A stretch of DNA of 64,000 nt from Massilibacillus massiliensis. GTDB taxonomy: Bacteria; Bacillota; Negativicutes; FLKF01. The stretch is from contig NZ_LT575483.1 in assembly GCF_900086705.1 (NCBI RefSeq), positions 3,453,533-3,517,532 of the forward strand, given 5' to 3'. Position numbers and translations under genes: made by a program. This document shows, one piece after another, positions 49,836 through 57,553 of the stretch. The number at the start of each line of letters is the position of its first letter. The first letter of the stretch is position 1. The notes under the pieces were generated by a model. The model was given only the letters and a program-made list of their open reading frames with translations. It was not told the origin of the DNA and made no database searches.

Positions 49836-50744
49836 ATGGAAATAAACAAAAAAGGAATCTGCGCTAGAAACCGGGACTGTCTGTTAGCGTATGGGTTAAT
49901 CCTTCCGTCGCTGATTGTATTTGGAATATTTATGTTTTATCCACTCTTTTATACCATTTATTTAAGTTTTTTTGATTGGAATATGATTAAGCCGATCAAA
50001 ACTTTCGTCGGTTGGAAAAATTATATCGCTTTATTTCAAGATCCATTGACGTATATTGTGTTAAAAAATACGCTGACCTATCTTGGTATTTTATTAGTGC
50101 TTAACTGTGCAGCACCGTATGTTTTAGCGTTTATTTTATCCTTTGTCATCAAACGTGGTCAAAGTTTTTATAAAAGTGCATTTTTTTTGCCAAGTGTAAT
50201 TTCACTTGTTGTAGGGTCTATTTTGTATTTATGGATTTTAAACCCCGTATCCGGTCCGGCTGCGATTATTGCCAACCTACTGGGTATTCCCTTACCTGTT
50301 TGGAGTAAAACGCCGGGTTTGGTTATTGTCATATTGAGTTTCATCACAACATGGAAAGTGTTTGGCTATAATTTCATTGTCATATTTGGCGGTGTGGCAG
50401 GTGTGCCGCGTGAAGTCATTGAAGCAGCGCGGATTGATAATGTGCCGTTATATAGAATTTTCTTTGATATTGTGCTGCCGATGAGCGGGGCTACCGGAAT
50501 CTATATTTTTATTATGACAATTGTTCAAGGATTGCAGTATGTTTTTACGCCAATCAAGGTCATTACGCAAGGCGGACCGGATAATGCCAGCTCCAATGTG
50601 ATTTATCACGTATATCAAGAGGGCTTTAATTTATATCACACAGGATACGCTTCAGCTTTTGCGATTGTAACGATGGCATTATTTATTGTACTGCTGATTT
50701 TTGAATTTAAATATGTGGAGAAAGGTATTTATTATGAAAAATAA
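49836..50744 (+). CDS. sugar ABC transporter permease (UgpA/MalF type)
   Basis: 302 residues with six membrane helices. The EAA loop lies in GVPREVIEAARIDNVPLYRIFFDIVLP (read in two parts). It forms half of the inner-membrane channel. GAAAGAGGTG precedes the start. It overlaps the next gene by 11 bases. Confidence 0.9.
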   Translation: MEINKKGICARNRDCLLAYGLILPSLIVFGIFMFYPLFYTIYLSFFDWNMIKPIKTFVGWKNYIALFQDPLTYIVLKNTLTYLGILLVLNCAAPYVLAFILSFVIKRGQSFYKSAFFLPSVISLVVGSILYLWILNPVSGPAAIIANLLGIPLPVWSKTPGLVIVILSFITTWKVFGYNFIVIFGGVAGVPREVIEAARIDNVPLYRIFFDIVLPMSGATGIYIFIMTIVQGLQYVFTPIKVITQGGPDNASSNVIYHVYQEGFNLYHTGYASAFAIVTMALFIVLLIFEFKYVEKGIYYEK

Positions 50745-51555
50745 ACAAGAGTATCCGTGGCATTTTTTGCTTTGTATCGCGTTATTTTTTTCTTTATTGC
50801 CGATTGTTTTCGCGATTTCCAATTCTTTTAAAGATTTGAGCGAAGCCTATAATAATGTATTTAATTTGATTCCGGACTCTCCGACTTTAGATAATTATGT
50901 ACGGGTTTTTTCTCAACTGCCGTTCACGAACATTGTAACAAATACATTTCTCATTGCTGCCACAGTAACGATTTTTAAAATAATTACTGGAATCATGGCG
51001 GCTTATTCTTTTGTATATTTTGATTTCAAAGGGAAAAATGTTTTGTATTTTATTCTGATTAGTACGATTTTCATTCCCTTTACAGTCACGATGATTCCAA
51101 ACTATCTGACGGTATCGCAGCTTGGCTTTCGAGATCATCTTTTAGGTGTTATTTTACCGCAGCTGAGTGATGCCACTGGAATTTTTTTAATTCGGCAAGC
51201 GATGCGGACGATTCCTTTTTCATTGATAGAAGCAGCGAGGCTGGAAGGGGCAAAACCCCTGCGTGTACTATGGGATATTGTTTTGCCGATGGTGAAACCT
51301 GCGGTTGTTTCCACAGGGATTATGTTCTTTATCAATTCATGGAACGAATATGTGTGGCCGGTATTGGTACTGAAAGACAAGGTCAACTATACTTTACCGC
51401 TAGCCTTGCAACTTTTCATCAGTTCTGAAGGAGGCACCGATTTTACGGTTGCTATGGCGGTGTCCGTCGTTACGATGATGATTCCGCTGATCTTGTATCT
51501 CATTTTCCAACGTTATATCATTCAGACATTTACTTCTTCTGGGGTGAAAGGTTAA
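50734..51555 (+). CDS. sugar ABC transporter permease (UgpE/MalG type)
   Basis: 273 residues from the ATG at 50734, which overlaps the preceding stop; the open frame to 50701 has no ribosome site. It has six membrane helices, and the EAA loop lies in IPFSLIEAARLEGAKPLRVLWDIVLP (read in two parts). It is the second half of the channel. Confidence 0.9.
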   Translation: MKNKQEYPWHFLLCIALFFSLLPIVFAISNSFKDLSEAYNNVFNLIPDSPTLDNYVRVFSQLPFTNIVTNTFLIAATVTIFKIITGIMAAYSFVYFDFKGKNVLYFILISTIFIPFTVTMIPNYLTVSQLGFRDHLLGVILPQLSDATGIFLIRQAMRTIPFSLIEAARLEGAKPLRVLWDIVLPMVKPAVVSTGIMFFINSWNEYVWPVLVLKDKVNYTLPLALQLFISSEGGTDFTVAMAVSVVTMMIPLILYLIFQRYIIQTFTSSGVKG

Positions 51556-51584
51556 TCGAAAACGCAAAGAAAGGTCGGTAAAAT

Positions 51585-52670
51585 ATGAAAGAAATTATAT
51601 TTGAAGATGTATGTAAGACTTATCATAAAACGAATGTTATAGAAAATTTAAATCTCACAATTCAACCGGGCGAGCGTCTTATTTTATTAGGCGCTTCGGG
51701 ATGTGGAAAATCAACGACATTACGGATGATTGGTGGGCTGGAAGAAATCACTTCCGGAAACTTGTATATGGATGGACAGCGTATCAATGATGTAGCCAGC
51801 GGCAAACGAAATGTGAGCATGGTTTTTCAAAATTATGCCTTGTTTCCCCATATGACCGTGGCAGAAAATATTATTTATGGATTAAAGGTACAGAAATTAG
51901 CGCAGGAAGAAATTAAAGAAAGACTACAGTCGGCGCTTTCTATGTTGGAGTTAAATGGTTTGGAAGAGAGAAAACCCAAAGATTTATCGGGGGGGCAGCG
52001 TCAACGTGTAGCGTTAGCTCGTGCGATTGTTAAGCGCAGTGATGTATTGCTGCTGGATGAACCGCTTTCCAATTTGGATGCACAGCTTAGAGTGCATGCG
52101 AGAAAAGAATTGGTCAAAATTCATCAGGCCTATCATCAAACATTCGTCTATGTTACCCATGACCAAGTAGAGGCGATGACAGTCGGAGACCGTATCGCCC
52201 TGATGGACAAAGGCAAGTTGCAAATGGTAGATACACCGCATAATGTTTATCACAGACCGGCGAATGTTTTTGCGGCTAAATTTATTGGTTCCCCGGCGAC
52301 TAATATATTTACGGTGCAGTACGAAGAGCGCGCAATACAAATCGGTTCTCAAAAAGTTACGTTGCCAAATGTTTGGAATGATTATGTTGGTAAGAAGGGC
52401 TGCGCAGCGTTTTATTTGGGAATCCGCCCGGAACATATTCAGCTGGAAACAGAGCAAGTGGAAAATTCTTTTTCTGGTACAGTGAAGTACATTGAAGATT
52501 ATGGAAATCGCTGCGGGGTGTATTTTACGATTGGTGATGAAGAAGTGGTTGCCATTCAAGATCAAGTGGATTTAAAACCGGGACAACCGGTATGGTTTAA
52601 GTTGAATTTTAATAAGATGCATGTGTTTGATAAACAAACAACAATAAATATTGGCTATCCGGAGGTGTAA
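51585..52670 (+). CDS. sugar ABC transporter ATPase (UgpC/MsmK type)
   Basis: 361 residues. Walker A GASGCGKST, Q-loop VFQNYALFPHM, signature LSGGQRQR, Walker B LLLDEPLSNLDA, switch VTHDQVEAM, then a C-terminal TOBE/OB domain (about 240-355) typical of carbohydrate importers. It drives the transporter encoded by the previous three genes. Confidence 0.93.
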   Translation: MKEIIFEDVCKTYHKTNVIENLNLTIQPGERLILLGASGCGKSTTLRMIGGLEEITSGNLYMDGQRINDVASGKRNVSMVFQNYALFPHMTVAENIIYGLKVQKLAQEEIKERLQSALSMLELNGLEERKPKDLSGGQRQRVALARAIVKRSDVLLLDEPLSNLDAQLRVHARKELVKIHQAYHQTFVYVTHDQVEAMTVGDRIALMDKGKLQMVDTPHNVYHRPANVFAAKFIGSPATNIFTVQYEERAIQIGSQKVTLPNVWNDYVGKKGCAAFYLGIRPEHIQLETEQVENSFSGTVKYIEDYGNRCGVYFTIGDEEVVAIQDQVDLKPGQPVWFKLNFNKMHVFDKQTTINIGYPEV

Positions 52671-52671
52671 G

Positions 52672-53469
52672 ATGAATCTATATATTAGCACGAATTTATA
52701 TAAACCAGAGCAGCTCAATCATGTATTTGAATTACTTGAACAGGTACAAGATCCTATGCTGGGTATTGAGATCTTCCCTGAATGGCACAACCCTTTATTT
52801 GGAGATATGCTTGCAAAGTATAAAGAAAAATTTCGTTTGTACCCAAGCTCTTTACATGGTCCTTATGAGCAAATTGAACATAGTAAACGCGAAGGGACAC
52901 AAGACTATATAAAAGCTGCTGCATATTTTCGGCAGACCTTGAGACTGGGAAGAAGTTTGCATAGTAAGTATATCGTTTATCATCATAACAATTGCCCGGT
53001 AGATTCTGAAAAACGAGAAGAAATGGTGCAGGTTTCCTCAAAAAATCTTCAAACACTTGCAAAAGAAGCGGCACAATATGGCGTACGTATTGTCGTCGAA
53101 AATGCCGGTGTGCGTTCCAGAGGAAATATGCTATTTAATGAAGCAGAATTTATTCGCATGGCAGAGCAGATTCCCGAAGGCATTTTGCTAGATATAGGGC
53201 ATGCCCATGCCAATGGGTGGAATCTGGAGCATGTGATTAAATCCTTATCGCATAAGATTATCGCTTATCATGTACACAATAACGATGGGGAGGCAGATCA
53301 TCATAATCGTATTTTCGATGGAACCCTGGACTTTGAACAGTTCCTTAAAACGTATCAAATCTATACGCCTAAAGCCGATATCGTGATCGAATATGGAAAA
53401 CATTGTGCGGAAGATAAAGAAGGTATTATAGAGGACATTGCTTATATTCGTAAGGCATTGCAAGTTTGA
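52672..53469 (+). CDS. sugar phosphate isomerase/epimerase (AP endonuclease 2-like TIM barrel)
   Basis: 265 residues from the ATG at 52672, one base after the ATPase stop, with GGAGGTG upstream; the earlier ATG at 52651 lies inside the ATPase gene. Metal-ligand regions of the xylose-isomerase-like barrel are visible: SSLHGPYEQ, VVENAG, LDIGHAHA, YHVHNNDGEADHH and a late Glu in VIEYGKH. It likely converts the imported compound. The exact substrate is unknown. Confidence 0.8.
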   Translation: MNLYISTNLYKPEQLNHVFELLEQVQDPMLGIEIFPEWHNPLFGDMLAKYKEKFRLYPSSLHGPYEQIEHSKREGTQDYIKAAAYFRQTLRLGRSLHSKYIVYHHNNCPVDSEKREEMVQVSSKNLQTLAKEAAQYGVRIVVENAGVRSRGNMLFNEAEFIRMAEQIPEGILLDIGHAHANGWNLEHVIKSLSHKIIAYHVHNNDGEADHHNRIFDGTLDFEQFLKTYQIYTPKADIVIEYGKHCAEDKEGIIEDIAYIRKALQV

Positions 53470-53487
53470 GCTTAACTGAAAAAGTTT

Positions 53488-53548
53488 AATCGCTAAATCT
53501 TGTTGGATGGGGGCGATTATCTCTTTTTTATTGCGATAATGTAGGTGT
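53488..53548 (-). repeat. truncated family B toxin module (remnant B3)
   Basis: On the minus strand it encodes only YIIAIKKR and a stop followed by the GCGATTA / TAATCGC hairpin, matching the 3' half of module B2 (55530-55605). The 5' half is missing. It lies 36 bases from the IS element at 53584. Confidence 0.65.
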
Positions 53549-53582
53549 CTAAAGGGTAAATAAAGGACTGAGAATAAATGAA

Positions 53583-53634
53583 CAGACCCCCATAAGTTAG
53601 ACCTAAAAATCTAATTTAAGGGGGTCTGTTTTTT
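53583..53634 (+). terminator. hairpin at the left end of the second IS element
   Basis: 19-bp stem with two mismatches (53583-53601 with 53610-53628), an 8-nt loop and T6. The stem uses the left terminal repeat, and its right arm contains the AAGGGGG that would serve as ribosome site for orfA. Transcripts entering from outside would be terminated or have the ribosome site masked. Confidence 0.7.
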
Positions 53635-53635
53635 C

Positions 53636-54202
53636 ATGGCAAAGTATAGTTTTGAACTTAAGCAAAAGGTTGTCCAGGCATACTTATCTGGCGAAGGTGG
53701 ATACAAATATTTGGCAAAAAAATATTCGATAGTGAATGAGGTTATGGTAAGGAAATGGGTAAATGCTTATCAAAAAATGGGTTCTGATGGATTAATGAGA
53801 TCTCGAAAAAATAAAACTTATTCTTTTGATTTTAAACTTCATATGGTAGAGTCATATTTAACAACAGAAGTTTCATATCAGGAGTTAGCTTTGAGTGTCG
53901 GAATGAATAATCCTACACTGCTTGCCAGATGGGTAAATGATTTTAGAATTGCTGGTCCTGATGCTTTGAAACTTAAAACGAAGGAGCGTCGTTCAAAAGT
54001 GGAAAAGCCAAAAGATATCAGTAAACCTATTGCTGAAAAAATAAATAGTGATTCTAAATACCTTAAACAACTTGAAGAAGAAAATTTAAAACTCAGGATC
54101 GAAAATGCATATTTAAAAGAAGTGAGGAGACTGCGTTTAGAGGGAAAACCTCAAAGCAAAAAGCGAGAATCATCCAAAGTCTCCGAGGATCCTTCAAATT
54201 AA
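53636..54202 (+). CDS. IS3-family transposase OrfA
   Basis: 188 residues with two helix-turn-helix repeats (SFELKQKVVQAYLSGEGGYK; SFDFKLHMVESYLTTEVSYQ) and a C-terminal leucine-rich coiled coil. A slippery heptamer T-TTA-AAA at 54112-54118 is in the right phase for -1 frameshifting into orfB. The start overlaps the T tract of the left-end hairpin. Confidence 0.85.
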   Translation: MAKYSFELKQKVVQAYLSGEGGYKYLAKKYSIVNEVMVRKWVNAYQKMGSDGLMRSRKNKTYSFDFKLHMVESYLTTEVSYQELALSVGMNNPTLLARWVNDFRIAGPDALKLKTKERRSKVEKPKDISKPIAEKINSDSKYLKQLEEENLKLRIENAYLKEVRRLRLEGKPQSKKRESSKVSEDPSN

Positions 54203-54243
54203 AAGATATTCTCGCTATCACTGGATTTCCTAAAGCTACATAT

Positions 54244-55044
54244 ATGTATTGGCAAAAGCGATTCGAACGAGAAAATCCAGATTTAGAATTAGAAACATTG
54301 ATTTTAGAAATACATAAACAACATAAAGATTTTGGTTATCGTAGAATTTGTGGACAACTACGTAAAAACAAGGTGGTTGTGAACAAGAAAAAAGTACAAC
54401 GTATTGTACAAAAACTTGGCATTCAAGTAACTTCATTTACACGTAAGAGCAGAAAGTATAGTTCTTATAAGGGAAGAATCGGAAAAGTTGCACCAAATAG
54501 ACTTCACCGACGTTTTAATACAAATGTTGTTCATCAAAAAATCACAACAGATACATCTGAGTTTAAGTATTATGAAATTGATGATAAAGGAAGAATGATA
54601 ATTAAAAAGCTTTATCTTGATCCATTCATGGATCTTTGCAATCGTGAAATCATAAGTCATGGTATTTCTCAGAGTCCTTCGGCTGAAAATATAATGAAAG
54701 CATTAAATGAAGCTATTGATATAACTTCAGACTGCCAATATAGGAGAACATTTCATTCTGATCAAGGATGGGCTTACCAGATGAAAGCTTATTCACATAC
54801 ATTAAAAGCTAATAGAATATATCAAAGTATGTCACGCAAAGGAAACTGTTACGATAATTCTGTAATGGAAAATTTCTTTGCAATTATGAAACAGGAAATG
54901 TATTACGGAGTTGTTTATCATAGTTACAATGAGTTGAAATCTGCGATTGAAAAATATATAAAATATTATAATGAACAAAGAATCAAGCAAAATCTGGGAT
55001 GGATGAGTCCTGTTGAATATAGGCTCAGTCTCCTGGCTGCATAA
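54244..55044 (+). CDS. IS3-family transposase OrfB (DDE integrase domain)
   Basis: 266 residues from the first ATG; the frame is open upstream to 54076 and is probably read as an OrfAB fusion. HTH_21-like start, then catalytic residues in TTDTSEFKYYE, HSDQGWAYQ and the Glu of SVMENFFAIMKQEMYYG, with the usual IS3 C-terminus. Intact. Confidence 0.87.
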   Translation: MYWQKRFERENPDLELETLILEIHKQHKDFGYRRICGQLRKNKVVVNKKKVQRIVQKLGIQVTSFTRKSRKYSSYKGRIGKVAPNRLHRRFNTNVVHQKITTDTSEFKYYEIDDKGRMIIKKLYLDPFMDLCNREIISHGISQSPSAENIMKALNEAIDITSDCQYRRTFHSDQGWAYQMKAYSHTLKANRIYQSMSRKGNCYDNSVMENFFAIMKQEMYYGVVYHSYNELKSAIEKYIKYYNEQRIKQNLGWMSPVEYRLSLLAA

Positions 55045-55118
55045 AGAAATAGCGTAACAGCTAAAACTGCTACGCTACAAAGTCTAACTTATAGGGGTCA
55101 CTACAAAAATCCCAGTCC

Positions 55119-55146
55119 TTTACTTATTTGTGTATTTTGTTATAAT
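55119..55146 (+). promoter_or_regulatory. promoter of small toxin-like ORF B1
   Basis: TTTACT (55119-55124), 16 bases, TATAAT (55141-55146), followed eight bases later by AATAGGTGCTA. The same -10 and start block precede module B2, where TTGCAC-18-TATAAT is found on the minus strand. Confidence 0.5.
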
Positions 55147-55210
55147 ATTCTAATAGGTGCTATCATAAAACGGTAGGCGGTCAATCTTGCCCCCGAAAGG
55201 GGGGATGCCC

Positions 55211-55276
55211 ATGAATGAGACGAATGTAACATTGTTGCTTTTCATTGTTCTTGTGGTATTTTTACAAAAAAAGTAA
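55211..55276 (+). CDS. small hydrophobic peptide, type I toxin-like (family B, copy B1)
   Basis: A 21-residue peptide: MNETNV, a hydrophobic helix (TLLLFIVLVVFL), then QKK. The ribosome site GGGGGG is the 3' arm of a CCCCC-GAAA-GGGGGG hairpin (55190-55204), which would limit translation. The stop merges into a terminator hairpin (55275-55306). The module is bounded by inverted GGTGCTA...CGGT...CGG repeats (55155-55183 and 55331-55353). A minus-strand promoter (TTTGAT-18-TATAAT, 55366-55395) would give an antisense RNA. The size and profile match the holin-like/Fst-like toxins. Confidence 0.6.
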   Translation: MNETNVTLLLFIVLVVFLQKK

Positions 55277-55365
55277 CCGCCCTCCAGCTACCAACTTGAG
55301 GCGGTAATTTTATTACTTATACTTTTTGGGGCTGACCGCTTATCGGTAGCACTTTATCTATATTT

Positions 55366-55395
55366 ATTATAACCATAATTTTAAAAAATATCAAA
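55366..55395 (-). promoter_or_regulatory. antisense promoter of module B1
   Basis: Minus strand TTTGAT (55390-55395), 18 bases, TATAAT (55366-55371), just outside the right inverted repeat of module B1, reading back over the toxin 3' end. Confidence 0.45.
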
Positions 55396-55441
55396 CGTAA
55401 TTTTAGATCAATTTTATCTGTCGACCGTTTTCTTCCAGCTG

Positions 55442-55640
55442 TTGACAATGCATAACATTTAGTTTATGATAAATAATATAAAGGGTGCTACCGATAGACG
55501 GTTCACCTGACAAAAATATAGAGATTAAATCAAAAGAGTGTAACCGCTATATCTTGCTGGAGATTGGGGCGGTTATCTCTTTTTTATTGCGATAATGTAA
55601 CCTGTAGCAAGTATAAGCAATACATAAAGCTCCAGAGTTC
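55442..55640 (+). ncRNA. predicted antisense (antitoxin) RNA of module B2
   Basis: A strong plus-strand promoter TTGACA (55442-55447), 17 bases, TATGAT (55465-55470) precedes GGGTGCTACCGATAGACGG and reads into the minus-strand toxin ORF. The RNA's 5' end mirrors the 5' end of the toxin mRNA (GGTGCTACGATAACGG). The span includes the promoter; the 3' end is not defined. Confidence 0.5.
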
Positions 55641-55644
55641 CCAT
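55573..55644 (-). CDS. small hydrophobic peptide, type I toxin-like (family B, copy B2)
   Basis: A 23-residue peptide (MGTLELYV, hydrophobic LLILATGYIIAI, then KKR) with the topology of holin-like type I toxins. The ribosome site GGGGTGA overlaps a CCCCA/TGGGG hairpin (55652-55667). A longer open frame to 55788 exists but has no ribosome site. Promoter TTGCAC-18-TATAAT lies upstream on the minus strand, and an antisense promoter lies downstream. It is placed tail-to-tail with B1. Confidence 0.62.
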   Translation of the reverse strand: MGTLELYVLLILATGYIIAIKKR

Positions 55645-55806
55645 ATGCTCACCCCATTTCTGTGGGGAAGGTAAACCGCCTACCGTTATCGTAGCACCTA
55701 TTCGGATTATAACAAATAATGTCAAAAAAGTGCAAGAGTAAACACGAAAACCACAACAAAAAAACATGATTTTCATCATAAAAATCATGTTTCATCCTAT
55801 TTTTAC

Positions 55807-55962
55807 TTGCAATCGCTAAAAAGTGTAATATAATTAGTAATAGGTGGAAATTAAAAAAGTCGCCGTGTCCTGGGAGTGGTGGAACACTCACAGGCACGAG
55901 CAGGTGTATACGGCACCTACACGTAACAGCTAGCTGTCTACGACGACAATTTATTATACCGT
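55807..55962 (+). ncRNA. candidate structured small RNA (cloverleaf-like)
   Basis: Promoter TTGCAA (55807-55812), 16 bases, TATAAT (55829-55834), then AGTAATAGGTGG, resembling the family B start block. From 55855 to 55945 an outer 7-bp stem (GTCGCCG with CGACGAC, one mismatch) closes three hairpins: a 12-bp arm near 55862-55893, AGGTG/CACCT near 55900-55919, and ACAGCTAGCTGT near 55927-55938. I do not recognise the class, and it lacks tRNA signatures. A 22-codon GTG frame (SWEWWNTH...) overlaps it without a ribosome site. Confidence 0.4.
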
Positions 55963-56060
55963 GCTTTTCCCTTGATTACAAGGGCAGGGCTTATTTGGCA
56001 TAATACGATTGAAGTTTTGGCAGGGAGCTTAGCGTCTGCATGCAATCAAGACGAAGCATA

Positions 56061-56104
56061 GCGCATGTGTAGGTTGAATAAAACCTCGCATGTGCTTTTT
56101 TGAT
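56061..56104 (+). terminator. hairpin with T tract
   Basis: GCGCATGTG ... CGCATGTGC stem with inner AGGTT/AACCT pairing, followed by T6. It would end a transcript from the 55829 promoter. A second strong hairpin (GGTTTCCTCTATC/GATAGAGGAAACC, about 56130-56166) follows. Confidence 0.55.
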
Positions 56105-56196
56105 TTCCCCTGAAACAAACTGTATGTTGGTTTCCTCTATCTTCCCCTTAGCGGATAGAGGAAACCACATGCAGGATGATGATGGGGGGATATAAA

Positions 56197-56310
56197 TTGG
56201 TATCAGTACAAGCTGGTAAAAAATTATGGTCAAGGCATCACAGCAGCCTGTGGCGAGGCGGCACCCTCGCCACACCCGATGGAGAAATTAGGGGTTTTGT
56301 AAATGTATAA
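56197..56310 (+). CDS. small ORF overlapping the next gene, unknown function
   Basis: A 37-residue ORF with TTG start, seven bases after TGGGGGG. The peptide is VSVQAGKKLW..., then a GC-rich hairpin-coding stretch (GTGGCGAGG/CCTCGCCAC at 56251-56274), ending GEIRGFVNV. Its stop lies eight bases inside the next gene, which suggests translational coupling. No family recognised. Confidence 0.4.
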   Translation: MVSVQAGKKLWSRHHSSLWRGGTLATPDGEIRGFVNV

Positions 56311-56620
56311 AACCTACCGAACAACAAAAGACACGATCATAGCTGAGGAAACAGAAAACGCAGAGATAACCTTTCAATTGATTACGGATTTGGATAGTAA
56401 AGAATATGTGATGGTCAAGCGGCAAAAGAAAGTTACGATATACAATCTTTTGCCGCTTGGTGATGTCACTGAAATAGTGAATGATGTTTCATTCGAAGAG
56501 TATAGAGACATGATCTATGCGAGATTTGATAAGGAACTATTAGAACAAGGAATCAAACCGAGGCGTAGAGAGAATCAAAAAATTTTGAGGGAATATGGAT
56601 TCAGTCAATCCATATTTTAA
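56303..56620 (+). CDS. hypothetical protein
   Basis: 105 residues, highly charged, no signal peptide or membrane segment. TTKDTIIAEETENAEITFQLI suggests a beta-rich N-terminal half, and the C-terminal half is helical and basic (KPRRRENQKILREYGF). Ribosome site TTAGGGG is eight bases upstream, inside the overlapping small ORF. It ends before a large bidirectional terminator. Position beside toxin modules and IS debris suggests an accessory or phage-derived gene. Confidence 0.6.
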   Translation: MYKTYRTTKDTIIAEETENAEITFQLITDLDSKEYVMVKRQKKVTIYNLLPLGDVTEIVNDVSFEEYRDMIYARFDKELLEQGIKPRRRENQKILREYGFSQSIF

Positions 56621-56659
56621 AGATGAAACTTAAATTTTTGATTCAGTATAGAATTTATT

Positions 56660-56719
56660 AACTGAACAGCAAACAAGGGGCAGTCAATCGTGCGACTGCC
56701 CCTTGTTTGCTGTTCAGTT
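56660..56719. terminator. large bidirectional terminator
   Basis: Perfect 26-bp stem (56660-56685 with 56694-56719) with an 8-nt loop between two convergent genes. Confidence 0.88.
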
Positions 56720-56733
56720 AACGATAAAAAATG

Positions 56734-57534
56734 TTATATTCCTCGTGTCTCTTGCGCTTTGACTTTCAACACTTCTTCGCGCAAAGATTGCCAAATCATT
56801 TGGAAAAGTTCATTATAACGAAGTGTCGTGCGAATCTTTGAGATATCGCGTGGTCTTGGAAGATCAACATCAATGATAGTTTTTATCGTACCGGGATGCG
56901 CTGTCATCACCATAATGCGGTCACTGACACAGAGCGCTTCATCAATACTGTGGGTAATAAAAATCGTAGTTTTCTTGGTTCGTTCCCAAATCTCTAACAG
57001 CTCTTGCTGCAAGATAATACGGTTTTGTTCATCTAGTGCACCAAAAGGTTCATCCATAAGCAGAATTTGCGGATCATTTGCAAAAGCTCTGGCGACACTG
57101 ACCCGCTGTTTCATTCCGCCTGAAAGTTGAGATGGGTAGGCCTTCATGAAATTTTCAAGCCCAATCATTTTTATATAATACATTGCAATTTCATAGCGTT
57201 CTTTTTTTCCAAAGCCTCTCATTTTCAGCCCGTAAGCTACATTATCCAGTACATTCAGCCATGGGAAGATCGAGTGTTCTTGAAACACCATTGAACTTAA
57301 CGGTCGATTTCCATCGAGGGCATCTATTAAAATTGTGCCGGTAGATGCTGTCTCTAGTCCGGCTAAGATTCTAAGAAGCGTTGTTTTTCCACAGCCACTG
57401 GGGCCCACAATAGAAAAAAACTCCCCATTGGCTATTTTTAAATCAATATTAGAAATTGCGGGTACATTACCTTGCGGAGTTTGAAAGATTTTACTTACAT
57501 GATCGATTACGATACGGTTTTTTAGTTGAGTCAT
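56734..57534 (-). CDS. sulfonate/nitrate-type ABC transporter ATPase (SsuB/TauB family)
   Basis: 266 residues. Walker A GPSGCGKTTLLRILAGL, VFQEHSIFPWLNVLDNVAYGL, signature LSGGMKQR, Walker B ILLMDEPFGALDEQNR and ITHSIDEAL are typical of the SsuB/TauB/NrtD group. It powers import of an alkanesulfonate, taurine, nitrate or pyrimidine-precursor ligand. It is last in a three-gene minus-strand operon. Confidence 0.9.
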   Translation of the reverse strand: MTQLKNRIVIDHVSKIFQTPQGNVPAISNIDLKIANGEFFSIVGPSGCGKTTLLRILAGLETASTGTILIDALDGNRPLSSMVFQEHSIFPWLNVLDNVAYGLKMRGFGKKERYEIAMYYIKMIGLENFMKAYPSQLSGGMKQRVSVARAFANDPQILLMDEPFGALDEQNRIILQQELLEIWERTKKTTIFITHSIDEALCVSDRIMVMTAHPGTIKTIIDVDLPRPRDISKIRTTLRYNELFQMIWQSLREEVLKVKAQETRGI

Positions 57535-57553
57535 ATAGATTCCTCCGCTATTT

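Larger units (their letters stand above)
53584..55100 (+). mobile_element. IS3-family insertion sequence (copy 2, distinct from copy 1)
   Basis: 1.5-kb element with 18-bp terminal inverted repeats (53585-53602 and 55082-55099, one mismatch; GACCCC-ATAAGTTAGAC). It carries orfA and orfB in -1 phase. The protein sequences differ from the element at 1344-3098. No clear target duplication is visible. The flanks themselves carry an inverted AAGGACTG repeat, as if the element entered a hairpin. Confidence 0.88.

Noticed and set aside
55855-55945. A tRNA gene suggested by the cloverleaf-like fold
   Set aside because: No TTC-containing T-loop, no plausible anticodon loop, no discriminator/CCA context.
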